A stretch of 5,925 nucleotides of DNA from Eggerthellaceae bacterium (GTDB lineage Bacteria > Actinomycetota > Coriobacteriia > Coriobacteriales > Eggerthellaceae), in the NCBI GenBank assembly GCA_003452695.1, contig DMNP01000396.1, forward strand, positions 510 through 6,434, read 5' to 3'. The stretch's first letter is position 1. Each line of letters opens with the position of its first letter. Below, piece after piece: positions 1-5,924 of this stretch. Under the pieces are notes generated by a model, which was given only the letters and a program-made list of their open reading frames with translations, was not told the DNA's origin and did not search any database. The translations under genes and the position numbers were made by a program.

Positions 1-411
1 GGTGTTCCAGAACTTCAACCTGTTCGGGCACCTGCTCGTGGCCGAGAACATAATGCTGGGGCCCACGCGCCTGCTCGGGATGGGGAAGCAGGAGGCCTAC
101 GACCAGGCGCTGGAGCTGCTGGCGCTCGTGGGCCTGAAGGACAAGGCGCTCAACTACCCGAGCGAGCTCTCGGGCGGGCAGAGGCAGCGCGTGGCCATTG
201 CGCGCGGGCTGGCCATGAACCCGGACATCCTGCTGTTCGACGAGCCGACGAGCGCACTCGACCCGCAGATGGTCTCGGAGGTGCTCACGGTCATGAAGAA
301 CCTAGTCGCCCGGGGGCTTACCATGCTGGTGGTGACGCACGAGATGCGCTTCGCACGCGAGGCCAGCACGCGCGTGTTCTACATGGACCGCGGCGAGGTG
401 TGGGAGGCGGG

Positions 412-418
412 CCCCCCG
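412..418 (+). other. C6 tract at the frameshift point of the ABC ATPase (formal -1 slippery heptamer)
   Basis: The run reads C CCC CCG in the upstream frame. This fits the X XXY YYZ pattern of a -1 slippage site, and slipping back one base gives CCC CCC GAG, restoring the family motif [11 protein letters not shown] seventh C would also repair the frame. The layout therefore allows programmed slippage, length variation of the tract, or a homopolymer read error. I see no obvious strong pseudoknot or hairpin directly downstream, which weakens the programmed option. Confidence 0.5.
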
Positions 419-477
419 AGCAGATATTCGAGCACCCCAAGCGGCAGGAGACCCACGATTTCGTCTTCCGCGTGCGC

Positions 478-861
478 GATTGGGAATGGGAGATCCGCGC
501 CATCCAGTACGACTACCCCGCCATGGTCGCGTCGTTGCAGGAGTTCTGCGTGCGGCAGTTCCTCGCCAGGCGCATCGCCATGGCCATCGAGCTGGTGATA
601 GAGGAGATATCGTCGCGATTCCTCATCCCCGCGGCCCGGAAGTATGGGGTGGAGGACCCCGAGATCAGGTACGACTTGTCGATTGGCGAAGGCGGCGAGA
701 AAGCGCGGCTGCTCGTCGACTGCAAGGCGCTCTATGCCGCCGGCGTAACCGACGACGACATCGTTGCGGCCGCCGACGAGGTGTCCGAGATGGTGTTGCA
801 GAGCATGACATCCGAATACTCCATCGACGAGCCCGGCTTGGTTCGGCTCGTCATCGGCTAG
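478..861 (+). other. Non-standard C-terminal extension of the ABC ATPase (possible degenerate HATPase-like fold)
   Basis: GlnQ-type ATPases normally end shortly after the HPKxxxTxxFL motif. Here about 127 more residues follow HDFVFRVR without a stop. The pattern is a helix-rich part ([21 protein letters not shown]), then EEISSRFLIPA, a strand-like PEIRYDLSIGEG..KARLLVDC, and a final IDEPGLVRLVIG. This order loosely recalls the small GHKL ATPase fold of anti-sigma and SpoIIAB-like proteins (N-box helix, beta hairpin ending in Asp, late strand), but no glycine-rich ATP lid is visible. It could be a substrate-sensing or regulatory add-on to the transporter. That the extension is there is seen; the fold is a guess from pattern only. 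Confidence 0.4.
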
Positions 862-926
862 CCGCAATCGCTGCGGAACGCGGGGGAGAGCGTCAAAATA
901 AACTGACCAAAGGGGGGCGGCGGTCC

Positions 927-952
927 TGCAAAAACCGACCTCGGTTTTTGCA
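927..952. terminator. Bidirectional rho-independent terminator between convergent genes
   Basis: A perfect 12-bp inverted repeat, TGCAAAAACCGA (927-938) and TCGGTTTTTGCA (941-952), is separated by CC. It has an A5 run on the left arm and a T5 run on the right, so each strand reads a short CG stem followed by a T-tract. It sits 65 bp after the stop of the ABC gene and 4 bp beyond the stop of the minus-strand gene, the right place to end both transcripts. Confidence 0.75.
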
Positions 953-955
953 CGC

Positions 956-2701
956 TTAAACGTGGGAACAGGCGACGGCTGTGTGCTTGGCGGCGTCGAA
1001 GGCGACGCCCCAGAGCAGGGCGCCGGCGCCGGCCAGGCCGTGGGCGTAGCGCCTGGGCAGGGCCTGCTCGTCCAGGGCCGACTGCGCGAGCGCCTGCAGC
1101 TCTTCGGGGGCCGCGGCGCGGGCGAACTTCACCTCGCACGCGATCGCCGGCAGCGCGGTTTCGTGCGCCGCGTCGGGCTCGCACACGACGTCGGGCCGCC
1201 CGCGGCCCACCTCGCGGTTCGAGCGCGGGAATCGGTAGCCCTCCATGCCGTAGAGCAGCGAGAGCAGCCACATGTGGGCGGAGTTCTCGTCGCGCAGGTC
1301 GAAGTAGGAGACCGAGTTCAGCAGCGCGCGCTCCAGCTCGTAGGCAAGCGCGCCCCCGTCGCCTGACGCGAGCGCGGCGTGCAGGGCGGAGAGCGCGTGG
1401 CGACCGCCGGCGGCGGCCTCGGCGCGCTCGACCAGCTCGCGGGAGAACAGGCGCGCCACCTCCAGGTTGGGCACCTCCAGGCGCCGCACCAGCGCGGAGT
1501 CGTTGGGCTCGGCGACGTCGTGGGTGGTCACGTAGCCGGCCAGGTAGAGCTGGCTCCATATGGCCGACGTGTCGGAGTCTATCTCGCCGAACACGACCGA
1601 CAGGTCGAGCATGGCCTCCACGGCGCCGCCCTCGGCCAGCGCCGTCAGCTGGGCGTTCACGCCCTCGTCCGCCCGCGCGATCATGTCCTTCACGACCGTG
1701 TTGGAGCTCGTGTTGGTCCAGTAGGGCTGGGCGATGCAGCCCTGGAAGAAATAGTTGAGCACCGACCAGGGGTTGTACACGCTCTCGCCGCCGAAGTCGT
1801 ATCCGTCGTACCACTCGGCCAGCTCCCCGGCCTTGTCGGCTCGGCCCAGGTGGGCGGCCAGCTCCTCCACCTCCGGCTGCGTGAACCCGAAGGCCTCGGC
1901 GTAGCGGTGGTCGAGGGCCGTGTCCACCACGAAGTTGTTCAGGTCGGAGAATATGGACTCCTTGCTCACGCGCTGCACGCCCGTGAGCGCGGCCAGCCGC
2001 AGGTCAACCGTGCCCTTCAGCGCGCCGGTCAGCCACCTCTTCAGGAAGCCGGTGGCCTCGTCGCGGTAGCCGTGCAAATGCCCCTCGGTCACTATCTTGT
2101 CGTACTCGTCGATGAGGATGACCACCTGGCTGCGGTGGTGGCGCCGCAGCATCTGGGCGAGGCGAGCGAGCGACCCTTCCAGGTCCTCGACCGATCCGCG
2201 CTCGTTCCAAACGCGCTCGAAGCGCTCTTTGTCGGCCGGGCTCAGCGACCCGGATTCCGCGAGGTAGCCGTGCCGCCCGTACTCGTCGGCCACGACGCGG
2301 GCAACCGACGCCCGCATGGCCTCCCACGTGTCGCCCCCGCAGGCGTTAAGCCCCAGGTAGATCACCGGGTGCGCCCCGCGCTCGGCGGTGTAGTAGTCGT
2401 CTGCGCCCATGACGGCCAGGCCCTCGAACAGCGGGCCCGCATCGTCGATGTAGCCCTCCACCGGCGCCTCGAAGTAGCACTGCAGCGTGCGCAGCATCAG
2501 CGACTTGCCGAACCGGCGCGGCCGGCAGAACAGCGTGACGCCGCCGCGGTCGATGAGGTCGGGTATGACCATCGTCTTGTCCACGTACACGTGGCGCGTC
2601 GCCACGTCCGCGAAGCTCTCGATGCCTATGGCGACGATTCCCTTGCCGCGCCTGTCGACCACGCGCGGGCGCCCTGTGGCGTTAACCGATCCGTTGCACA
2701 T
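956..2701 (-). CDS. AAA-ATPase-like protein with C-terminal PD-(D/E)XK nuclease-like domain (DUF1703 type)
   Basis: Complete 581-residue protein, no signal peptide, presumably cytoplasmic. The N-terminal part matches the AAA-ATPase_like family (Pfam PF09820): IGIESFADV and YVDKTMVIPDLID at residues 25-51, P-loop variant RPRRFGKS at 60-67 (Lys66), Walker B VVILIDEYDK at 193-202 (Asp198, Glu199), LTGVQRVSKESIFSDLNNF at 239-257, and WYDGYDFG..VYNPWSVLNYF at 297-318. The C-terminal part matches the PD-(D/E)XK_9 family (PF08011): SNREVGRGRPDVV with Asp504 and ACEVKF with Glu523 and Lys525, so the nuclease core looks intact. Length is usual for the family. The ATG is set by GGAGGGAGG (minus strand, 2715-2707) five bases upstream. 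These proteins are common, often in many copies, in gut anaerobes; their biological role is not established, and defence or mobile-element links are only suspected. It stands alone, convergent with the transporter gene and divergent from the surface protein. Confidence 0.93.
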   Translation of the reverse strand: MCNGSVNATGRPRVVDRRGKGIVAIGIESFADVATRHVYVDKTMVIPDLIDRGGVTLFCRPRRFGKSLMLRTLQCYFEAPVEGYIDDAGPLFEGLAVMGADDYYTAERGAHPVIYLGLNACGGDTWEAMRASVARVVADEYGRHGYLAESGSLSPADKERFERVWNERGSVEDLEGSLARLAQMLRRHHRSQVVILIDEYDKIVTEGHLHGYRDEATGFLKRWLTGALKGTVDLRLAALTGVQRVSKESIFSDLNNFVVDTALDHRYAEAFGFTQPEVEELAAHLGRADKAGELAEWYDGYDFGGESVYNPWSVLNYFFQGCIAQPYWTNTSSNTVVKDMIARADEGVNAQLTALAEGGAVEAMLDLSVVFGEIDSDTSAIWSQLYLAGYVTTHDVAEPNDSALVRRLEVPNLEVARLFSRELVERAEAAAGGRHALSALHAALASGDGGALAYELERALLNSVSYFDLRDENSAHMWLLSLLYGMEGYRFPRSNREVGRGRPDVVCEPDAAHETALPAIACEVKFARAAAPEELQALAQSALDEQALPRRYAHGLAGAGALLWGVAFDAAKHTAVACSHV

Positions 2702-2731
2702 GGCGGCCTCCCTCCGCTTGCCGTTTGCCCC

Positions 2732-2737
2732 ATTCTA
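2732..2737 (-). promoter_or_regulatory. -10 element for the AAA/PD-(D/E)XK gene
   Basis: On the minus strand the sequence reads GTGGTGTAGAATGGGG. TAGAAT differs from the TATAAT consensus at one base and lies 30 bases before the ATG, leaving a leader of about 24 bases. No good TTGACA-like -35 is seen at the usual distance, so it may rely on the upstream TG. The same core occurs in inverted orientation in front of the divergent gene. Confidence 0.45.
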
Positions 2738-2778
2738 CACCACGCGCGCGGACCGGCCGCGGGTTGGGGGATGCGTCG

Positions 2779-2875
2779 GGAACGAGGGGACGGGGGTCTG
2801 TTCCATACTGGCGCAAACCCTTGGGATACGAAATGTGGCCCGCCTGTGCGGAACGGACCCCCGTCCCCTCGTTCC
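2779..2875. repeat. REP/BIME-like element: two inverted 26-bp palindromic units
   Basis: The left arm (2779-2804) and right arm (2850-2875) are reverse complements over 26 bases with a single exception, a U that can pair with G. The loop is 45 nt. Each arm is itself an imperfect palindrome, beginning GGAAC and ending GTTCC with GAC and GTC inside. So each unit can fold alone or both can pair into one long stem. Two inverted palindromic units in an intergenic gap is the layout of REP/BIME elements, which in other bacteria are moved by single-strand RAYT (Y1-type) transposases. No transposase is in the window. That it is multi-copy in this genome is inference. Confidence 0.7.
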
Positions 2876-2891
2876 ACCAACATATCAATTT

Positions 2892-2909
2892 CCCCTGTTC
2901 ACGCAGGGG
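2892..2909. other. Small GC hairpin
   Basis: CCCCTG (2892-2897) and CAGGGG (2904-2909) form a 6-bp stem with loop TTCACG. No T-run follows, so it is not a normal intrinsic terminator. The right arm could instead pair with the C-run at 2924-2929, giving two exclusive folds. It lies upstream of the proposed rightward start of transcription. Confidence 0.35.
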
Positions 2910-2929
2910 GTGACAATCTGGAACCCCCC

Positions 2930-2958
2930 TTGCATGCACCTTTCCCGTGGTGTAGAAA
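2930..2958 (+). promoter_or_regulatory. Candidate promoter of the surface protein gene
   Basis: TTGCAT (2930-2935), a 17-bp spacer and TAGAAA (2953-2958) with TG just before the -10. This would start RNA near 2965 and give a leader of about 74 bases. The -35 matches the consensus only at TTG. Support comes mainly from the same GTGGTGTAGAA core being at the -10 of the divergent gene. A second option, TTGAAA at 2967-2972, lacks a convincing -10. Confidence 0.4.
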
Positions 2959-2998
2959 CAAACTGGTTGAAAATGCTCAGTTGCGGCTGTGCTTAACA

Positions 2999-3019
2999 TG
3001 CATGCCCGGACGGCATGCA
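2999..3019 (+). promoter_or_regulatory. Leader hairpin just upstream of the ribosome site
   Basis: TGCATGCC (2999-3006) and GGCATGCA (3012-3019) form a perfect 8-bp stem with loop CGGAC, ending 5 bases before the Shine-Dalgarno sequence at 3025-3032. It contains two of three GCATGC palindromes in this region (2932, 3000, 3013). It could protect the 5' end, tune translation or bind a dimeric regulator; no T-run follows, so it is not a terminator. Confidence 0.45.
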
Positions 3020-3024
3020 GGAAT

Positions 3025-3032
3025 GAGAGGGG
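3025..3032 (+). promoter_or_regulatory. Ribosome binding site of the surface protein
   Basis: GAGAGGGG lies six bases before the ATG at 3039-3041. It fixes this start, which directly begins a clear signal peptide. Confidence 0.7.
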
Positions 3033-3038
3033 TTCGCT

Positions 3039-5924
3039 ATGGTCGCGAAGTCGATATCTCGCAAGGTACTCTGCATCTCGATGGCATTCGCCGCGGCGCT
3101 CGCCGCAGCGCTGCTGTGGACAGGGCAGCAGGCATTGGCTACGTCGCAGACGGGAGATGACTCTGCGGTTGTAGTTAAGGGCCAGTCTTCCTACACCGTC
3201 GAGTTCACGTACAACGGCAAGCAATATGTCATGCAGGGAGGCACCACTGTTCCCCTTGCGGACGTGCTCGCGGGCATTGGCATTTCCGGCGAGGTCTCGG
3301 ATGTTAAGACGAGCTCCTTAAGCCTTTTCTCCGTACAGCTTCAGGACGGTACGTGGATCGTGGCGGCCCATAAGCCTTTCACCAGCACAGAATGGATGCG
3401 CGTCACTGCGGGCGGTGTGGAGCACCAGATTGTGGTGACGGACGCAATCCGAACGGGATGGTTTTCGGCGAACCAGCTTAGCACCGGCGACATACTTTCA
3501 AATGGCGGATTACTGATCTCCCCGAATACGCATGGCACGTGGGATAACGACTGGTTGAGAATCCGTGAGATGAATGCTGATGGTGACGGTTACAACCAGA
3601 CGTATTACGCACATGAAAACTGGCCTGTGAAAGCCAACTACCAAGTTACCGAAGTATCATATGCGGATGTTGGCGGAAATCCCAGGACATGGTTCATCCA
3701 CCTCAAAAAGGTGAACATGATAACCGGCTATCCGAGCCCGCAGTCCCTCAGCATGACCTATGGCGAGGACCACAGCACCGAAGCAACCTCCTTAAGCTTC
3801 CAGGGTGGAACCAGTGAAAAGTCCCCATTGCTAACCTACCAAATCGGCAGCCAGAAGGACAGCTCCGGAGGCGACGTAAACTACTTCAGCGTTCCTAACC
3901 CAGTACTCCAAACTACGCCGCAGCTTCAGGCTGCATCGGACACCCCGGCCGGAACCTATGCGGTGGTTGTGAACGCGATGTCTTTCAAGGTTGAAGAAGA
4001 CGGCGACGACTACGCCTTCCACTCGCTCAGCTTGCCTGCCACCATAAACGTGACGGTGGGCAAGGCAGACATGACGCCCACGGTCAATTTCGATTCAATC
4101 TGGACATATGGCGAAAGTCCGATGTTCCCCATCGATGCCGACAGCCCCGGCAATGGTCAGATAGAAAGCATCACGATCACGAACAAAGAGGGCACTGCCG
4201 CGTGGAATAGCGAAGAACTTCCCAAAGCCGCGGGCGAATACACCCTGGCCGTGACGGTGGAAGAGACGGCCAACTACAACAGCGGCACCGGCAGCAAGGA
4301 CTTCACCATCCACCGGCAGGCGGTTGCGCCTGCGTACGACAACGTCACGTTCAGCCCGTCTCCTGCTCCTGGCGACGTCGCGCCTGCGGCCGAAATCAAG
4401 GACGCGCAGGGCAATACGATTCCCGAGGCCGAATACGAGGTCGTGCCCAACATCGCCGAGCATACGGTGACCATCAAGGACAAGATGACCGGCTCGACGT
4501 ACGCCGAGAACGGCAACTACGACATCGCCGAGGCCACCCTGTCTTACGACTGGAAGCCCGTGCCCACCATCGACTCGGCGCCCACCGCGGCCGATCTTAC
4601 CTACAACGGCGTGGACCAGGCGCTGCTGGCCGCCCCTGGCACGGCGACGAACGGCACCTTGCTCTACGCGTTGGGCACGGATGCTACGACCGAGCCGGCC
4701 GATGCGGACGCCTGGAAGAGCGGCACCGAGTCCCTGATCGGCAAGGAGGCCGGCGACTACTTCGTGTGGTACAAGGCCACGGGCGATGGCGAGAACTACC
4801 TGGACAGCAACCCCGTCTGCCTCACCGTTACCATCGCGCCGGACGAGGCGCTGAAGGCGGTTGAGGAAAAGATCGATGCGCTTCCCGACGCTGCCAATGT
4901 TACCGTGTCCGACAAAGCCGCCATCGAAGAAGCCAGGGCAGCCTACGAGGCGCTTAACGACGACCAGAAGAGCTCGATCCAAACCACCGGCAGGCTCACG
5001 AAGCTTGATAACGATGAAGTCGCCTTGGAGGCGGCGCTGCTCGCGCAGGCGAAGCAGGAGGCCAAGGCCGCGCTCGACACCAAGTACGACGGCATGCTGA
5101 GCGCACCCACCTTCACCGAGAGCGAGAAGGCAGATCTGAAGGATGCCTACGACGAGGCGGCTGCGGCAATCGAGGCGGCGACTGTTCTAGACTCGCAGGC
5201 CGAGCCCAAGGAGAACGGCCCGTGGAAAGCCGAACAGGCTGGGGAAGCCGCGCTCGACGCAGTGCAGGCGATTCATGATGCGCGCGAAGCAGCGAAAGCT
5301 GCGCTCGATGCCAAGTACACCGCCATGGTAGACAGCGGCGCGTACGATGATGCCGGCAAGGCCGAGCTGAAGGACGCCTACGACGAGGCGGTCGCAGCGA
5401 TCCAGGCGGCAATCGTGCCAGACTCGCAGGTCGAGCCCCAGGACAACGGCCCGTGGAAGGCCGAGCAGGCGGGGGAGGCCGCCCTCGACGCGGTGAAGAC
5501 GGCGCTGCAGACTGCGCGCGAAGCGGCCAAAGCCGCGCTCGACGCCAAGTACGACGCCATGGTGGACAGCGGCGCGTACGATGATGCCGGCAAGGCCGAG
5601 CTGAAGGATGTCCGCGACGAGGCGGCTGCGGCAATCGAGGCGGCGACTGTTCTAGACTCGCAGGCCGAGCCCAAGGACAACGGCCCGTGGAAGGCCGAGC
5701 AGGACGGGGAGACCGCCCTCGACGCGGTGAAGACGAAGGCCCAAAAAGACCTCGAGACGGGCAAGGCTGAGGCCAAGGCTGCGCTCGACGCCAAGTATGA
5801 CGAGGTGCTGGGCTCAGCGGCCTTTACCGATAGCGAAAAGGCAGAGCTGAAGGTAGTCTACGACGAGGCGGTCGCGGCAATCGAGGCGGCAACCGTGCCG
5901 GACTCGCAGGCCGAGCCCAAGGAC
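3039..5924 (+). CDS. Large secreted Ala-rich repeat surface protein / putative adhesin (3' end outside window)
   Basis: Reads open for 962 codons to the right edge with no stop, making it the longest gene here. Residues 1-34 are a signal peptide: basic start MVAKSISRK, hydrophobic core, cleavage site ALA before Thr35. Residues 45-128 (VEFTYNGKQYV, VPLADVLAGIGISGEV, WIVAAHKPFTSTEWMRVTAGG) form a globular module of a type I recall from gut-bacterial surface proteins. Four Ig/MBG-like beta modules follow at roughly 235-341 (MTYGED, AGTYAVVV), 345-424 (WTYGES, AGEYTLAV, NYNSG), 425-505 and 507-600 (LTYNGVDQALL, GDYFVWYKA). A helical module at 602-672 (ALKAVEEKIDALP, VSDKAAIEEARAAYEALNDDQK) leads into the repeat array from 675. 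Such proteins are usually anchored by sortase or a cell-wall-binding tail; that end is not visible. Binding partner unknown; adhesin is inference. GC content and codon use differ between its N-terminal third and the repeats. Confidence 0.9.
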   Translation, partial: MVAKSISRKVLCISMAFAAALAAALLWTGQQALATSQTGDDSAVVVKGQSSYTVEFTYNGKQYVMQGGTTVPLADVLAGIGISGEVSDVKTSSLSLFSVQLQDGTWIVAAHKPFTSTEWMRVTAGGVEHQIVVTDAIRTGWFSANQLSTGDILSNGGLLISPNTHGTWDNDWLRIREMNADGDGYNQTYYAHENWPVKANYQVTEVSYADVGGNPRTWFIHLKKVNMITGYPSPQSLSMTYGEDHSTEATSLSFQGGTSEKSPLLTYQIGSQKDSSGGDVNYFSVPNPVLQTTPQLQAASDTPAGTYAVVVNAMSFKVEEDGDDYAFHSLSLPATINVTVGKADMTPTVNFDSIWTYGESPMFPIDADSPGNGQIESITITNKEGTAAWNSEELPKAAGEYTLAVTVEETANYNSGTGSKDFTIHRQAVAPAYDNVTFSPSPAPGDVAPAAEIKDAQGNTIPEAEYEVVPNIAEHTVTIKDKMTGSTYAENGNYDIAEATLSYDWKPVPTIDSAPTAADLTYNGVDQALLAAPGTATNGTLLYALGTDATTEPADADAWKSGTESLIGKEAGDYFVWYKATGDGENYLDSNPVCLTVTIAPDEALKAVEEKIDALPDAANVTVSDKAAIEEARAAYEALNDDQKSSIQTTGRLTKLDNDEVALEAALLAQAKQEAKAALDTKYDGMLSAPTFTESEKADLKDAYDEAAAAIEAATVLDSQAEPKENGPWKAEQAGEAALDAVQAIHDAREAAKAALDAKYTAMVDSGAYDDAGKAELKDAYDEAVAAIQAAIVPDSQVEPQDNGPWKAEQAGEAALDAVKTALQTAREAAKAALDAKYDAMVDSGAYDDAGKAELKDVRDEAAAAIEAATVLDSQAEPKDNGPWKAEQDGETALDAVKTKAQKDLETGKAEAKAALDAKYDEVLGSAAFTDSEKAELKVVYDEAVAAIEAATVPDSQAEPKD
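5061..5924 (+). repeat. Tandem array of ~77-82-residue Ala-rich helical repeats (3 full units and a partial fourth)
   Basis: Units start at 5061, 5292, 5526 and 5772, each with AKAALD(T/A)KY, giving lengths of 77, 78, 82 and at least 51 residues (the last cut by the window). Shared landmarks are a helix ending (D/E)LKDxxDEAxAAI, a linker DSQxEPxxNGPWKAEQ, and a second helix GExALDAV. The pattern suggests stacked helical bundles forming a stalk, like FIVAR or DUF1542-type spacers of other surface proteins, although I cannot assign a named family. Units 1 and 4 use an FT(E/D)SEKA variant, units 2 and 3 use SGAYDDAGKA. Confidence 0.85.
5151..5227 (+). repeat. 77-bp near-identical block, second copy at 5616-5692
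   Basis: The second half of unit 1 (5151-5227) and of unit 3 (5616-5692) are identical at DNA level except for G to C at 5213. This includes silent positions such as the rare CTA Leu codon in both. Unit 2 between them differs at many of these bases, so the block was copied recently between non-adjacent units. Confidence 0.85.

Larger units (their letters stand above)
2..861 (+). pseudogene. Amino-acid ABC transporter ATP-binding protein (GlnQ/HisP class), 5'-truncated by the window and frameshifted
   Basis: Cytoplasmic ATPase subunit that would power import of a polar amino acid with a membrane permease and a binding protein. The window enters at the Q-loop (VFQNFNLF); the Walker A part lies upstream. 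Counting from position 2: signature [14 protein letters not shown] at residues 56-69, Walker B ILLFDE at 76-81, D-loop SALDP at 84-88, H-loop THEM with His113. The frame starting at 2 reads well to GEVWEAGPP and then turns to Ser/Arg/Pro-rich nonsense. The frame one base back continues at once with [17 protein letters not shown], the usual C-terminal motif of this family, and runs to TAG at 859-861. One C appears to be missing from the C6 run at 412-417. The joined product has about 286 residues in the window and extends past where GlnQ proteins normally end (see the separate extension entry). It may be a true pseudogene, a slippage-expressed gene or a base-calling error. Family assignment is very sure; pseudogene status is not. 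The substrate cannot be told. Confidence 0.85.
2733..2957. repeat. 12-bp perfect inverted repeat carrying both divergent -10 regions
   Basis: TTCTACACCACG at 2733-2744 is the exact reverse complement of CGTGGTGTAGAA at 2946-2957. In each case the repeat overlaps the proposed -10 hexamer of the gene it faces (TAGAAT leftward, TAGAAA rightward). It encloses the BIME-like element. I find no matching target-site duplication outside the ends, so a shared promoter or operator core is preferred over terminal repeats of a small mobile element. Confidence 0.45.
2702..3038. other. Divergent intergenic region without a gene
   Basis: This 337-bp gap separates the leftward AAA/PD-(D/E)XK gene from the rightward surface protein gene. 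Open frames cross it but show no protein-like composition, and part of each is the repeat read through. It holds, in order: ribosome site and -10 of the left gene, the REP/BIME-like stem-loop at 2779-2875, a small GC hairpin at 2892-2909, the -10 region of the right gene at 2953-2958, a hairpin at 2999-3019 and the ribosome site at 3025-3032. Confidence 0.7.

Noticed and set aside
862..955. Small gene between the convergent genes
   Set aside because: Only 94 bp, with a terminator occupying a quarter of it; no ribosome site with a following open frame.
858..1814. 318-codon minus-strand open frame rich in Arg/Gly/Ala
   Set aside because: Same strand as the AAA/PD-(D/E)XK gene but out of frame; low-complexity Arg-rich composition typical of a shadow frame.
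2880..3038. Riboswitch before the surface protein gene
   Set aside because: I looked for known aptamer cores such as cyclic-di-GMP types and saw none. Only a simple hairpin is present and there is no intrinsic terminator.
1379..3160. 593-codon open frame on the plus strand
   Set aside because: It lies opposite the AAA/PD-(D/E)XK gene, whose motifs are unmistakable on the minus strand. In GC-rich DNA the opposite strand often lacks stops. It also runs on through the REP-like element and the next gene's start, and shows no known motif.
2682..3224. 180-codon minus-strand frame across the divergent gap
   Set aside because: It reads through both REP-like arms and the promoters and overlaps the start of the surface protein. 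Its sequence is the repeat translated.
4095..4982. 295-codon minus-strand frame opposite the surface protein
   Set aside because: Gly/Arg/Val-rich shadow of the plus-strand gene, which has a clear domain order in its own frame.
5113..5794. Minus-strand frames opposite the repeat array
   Set aside because: Repetitive Arg/Pro/Ser or Ala/Ser strings mirror the Ala-rich plus-strand repeats; no independent start or ribosome site is convincing.
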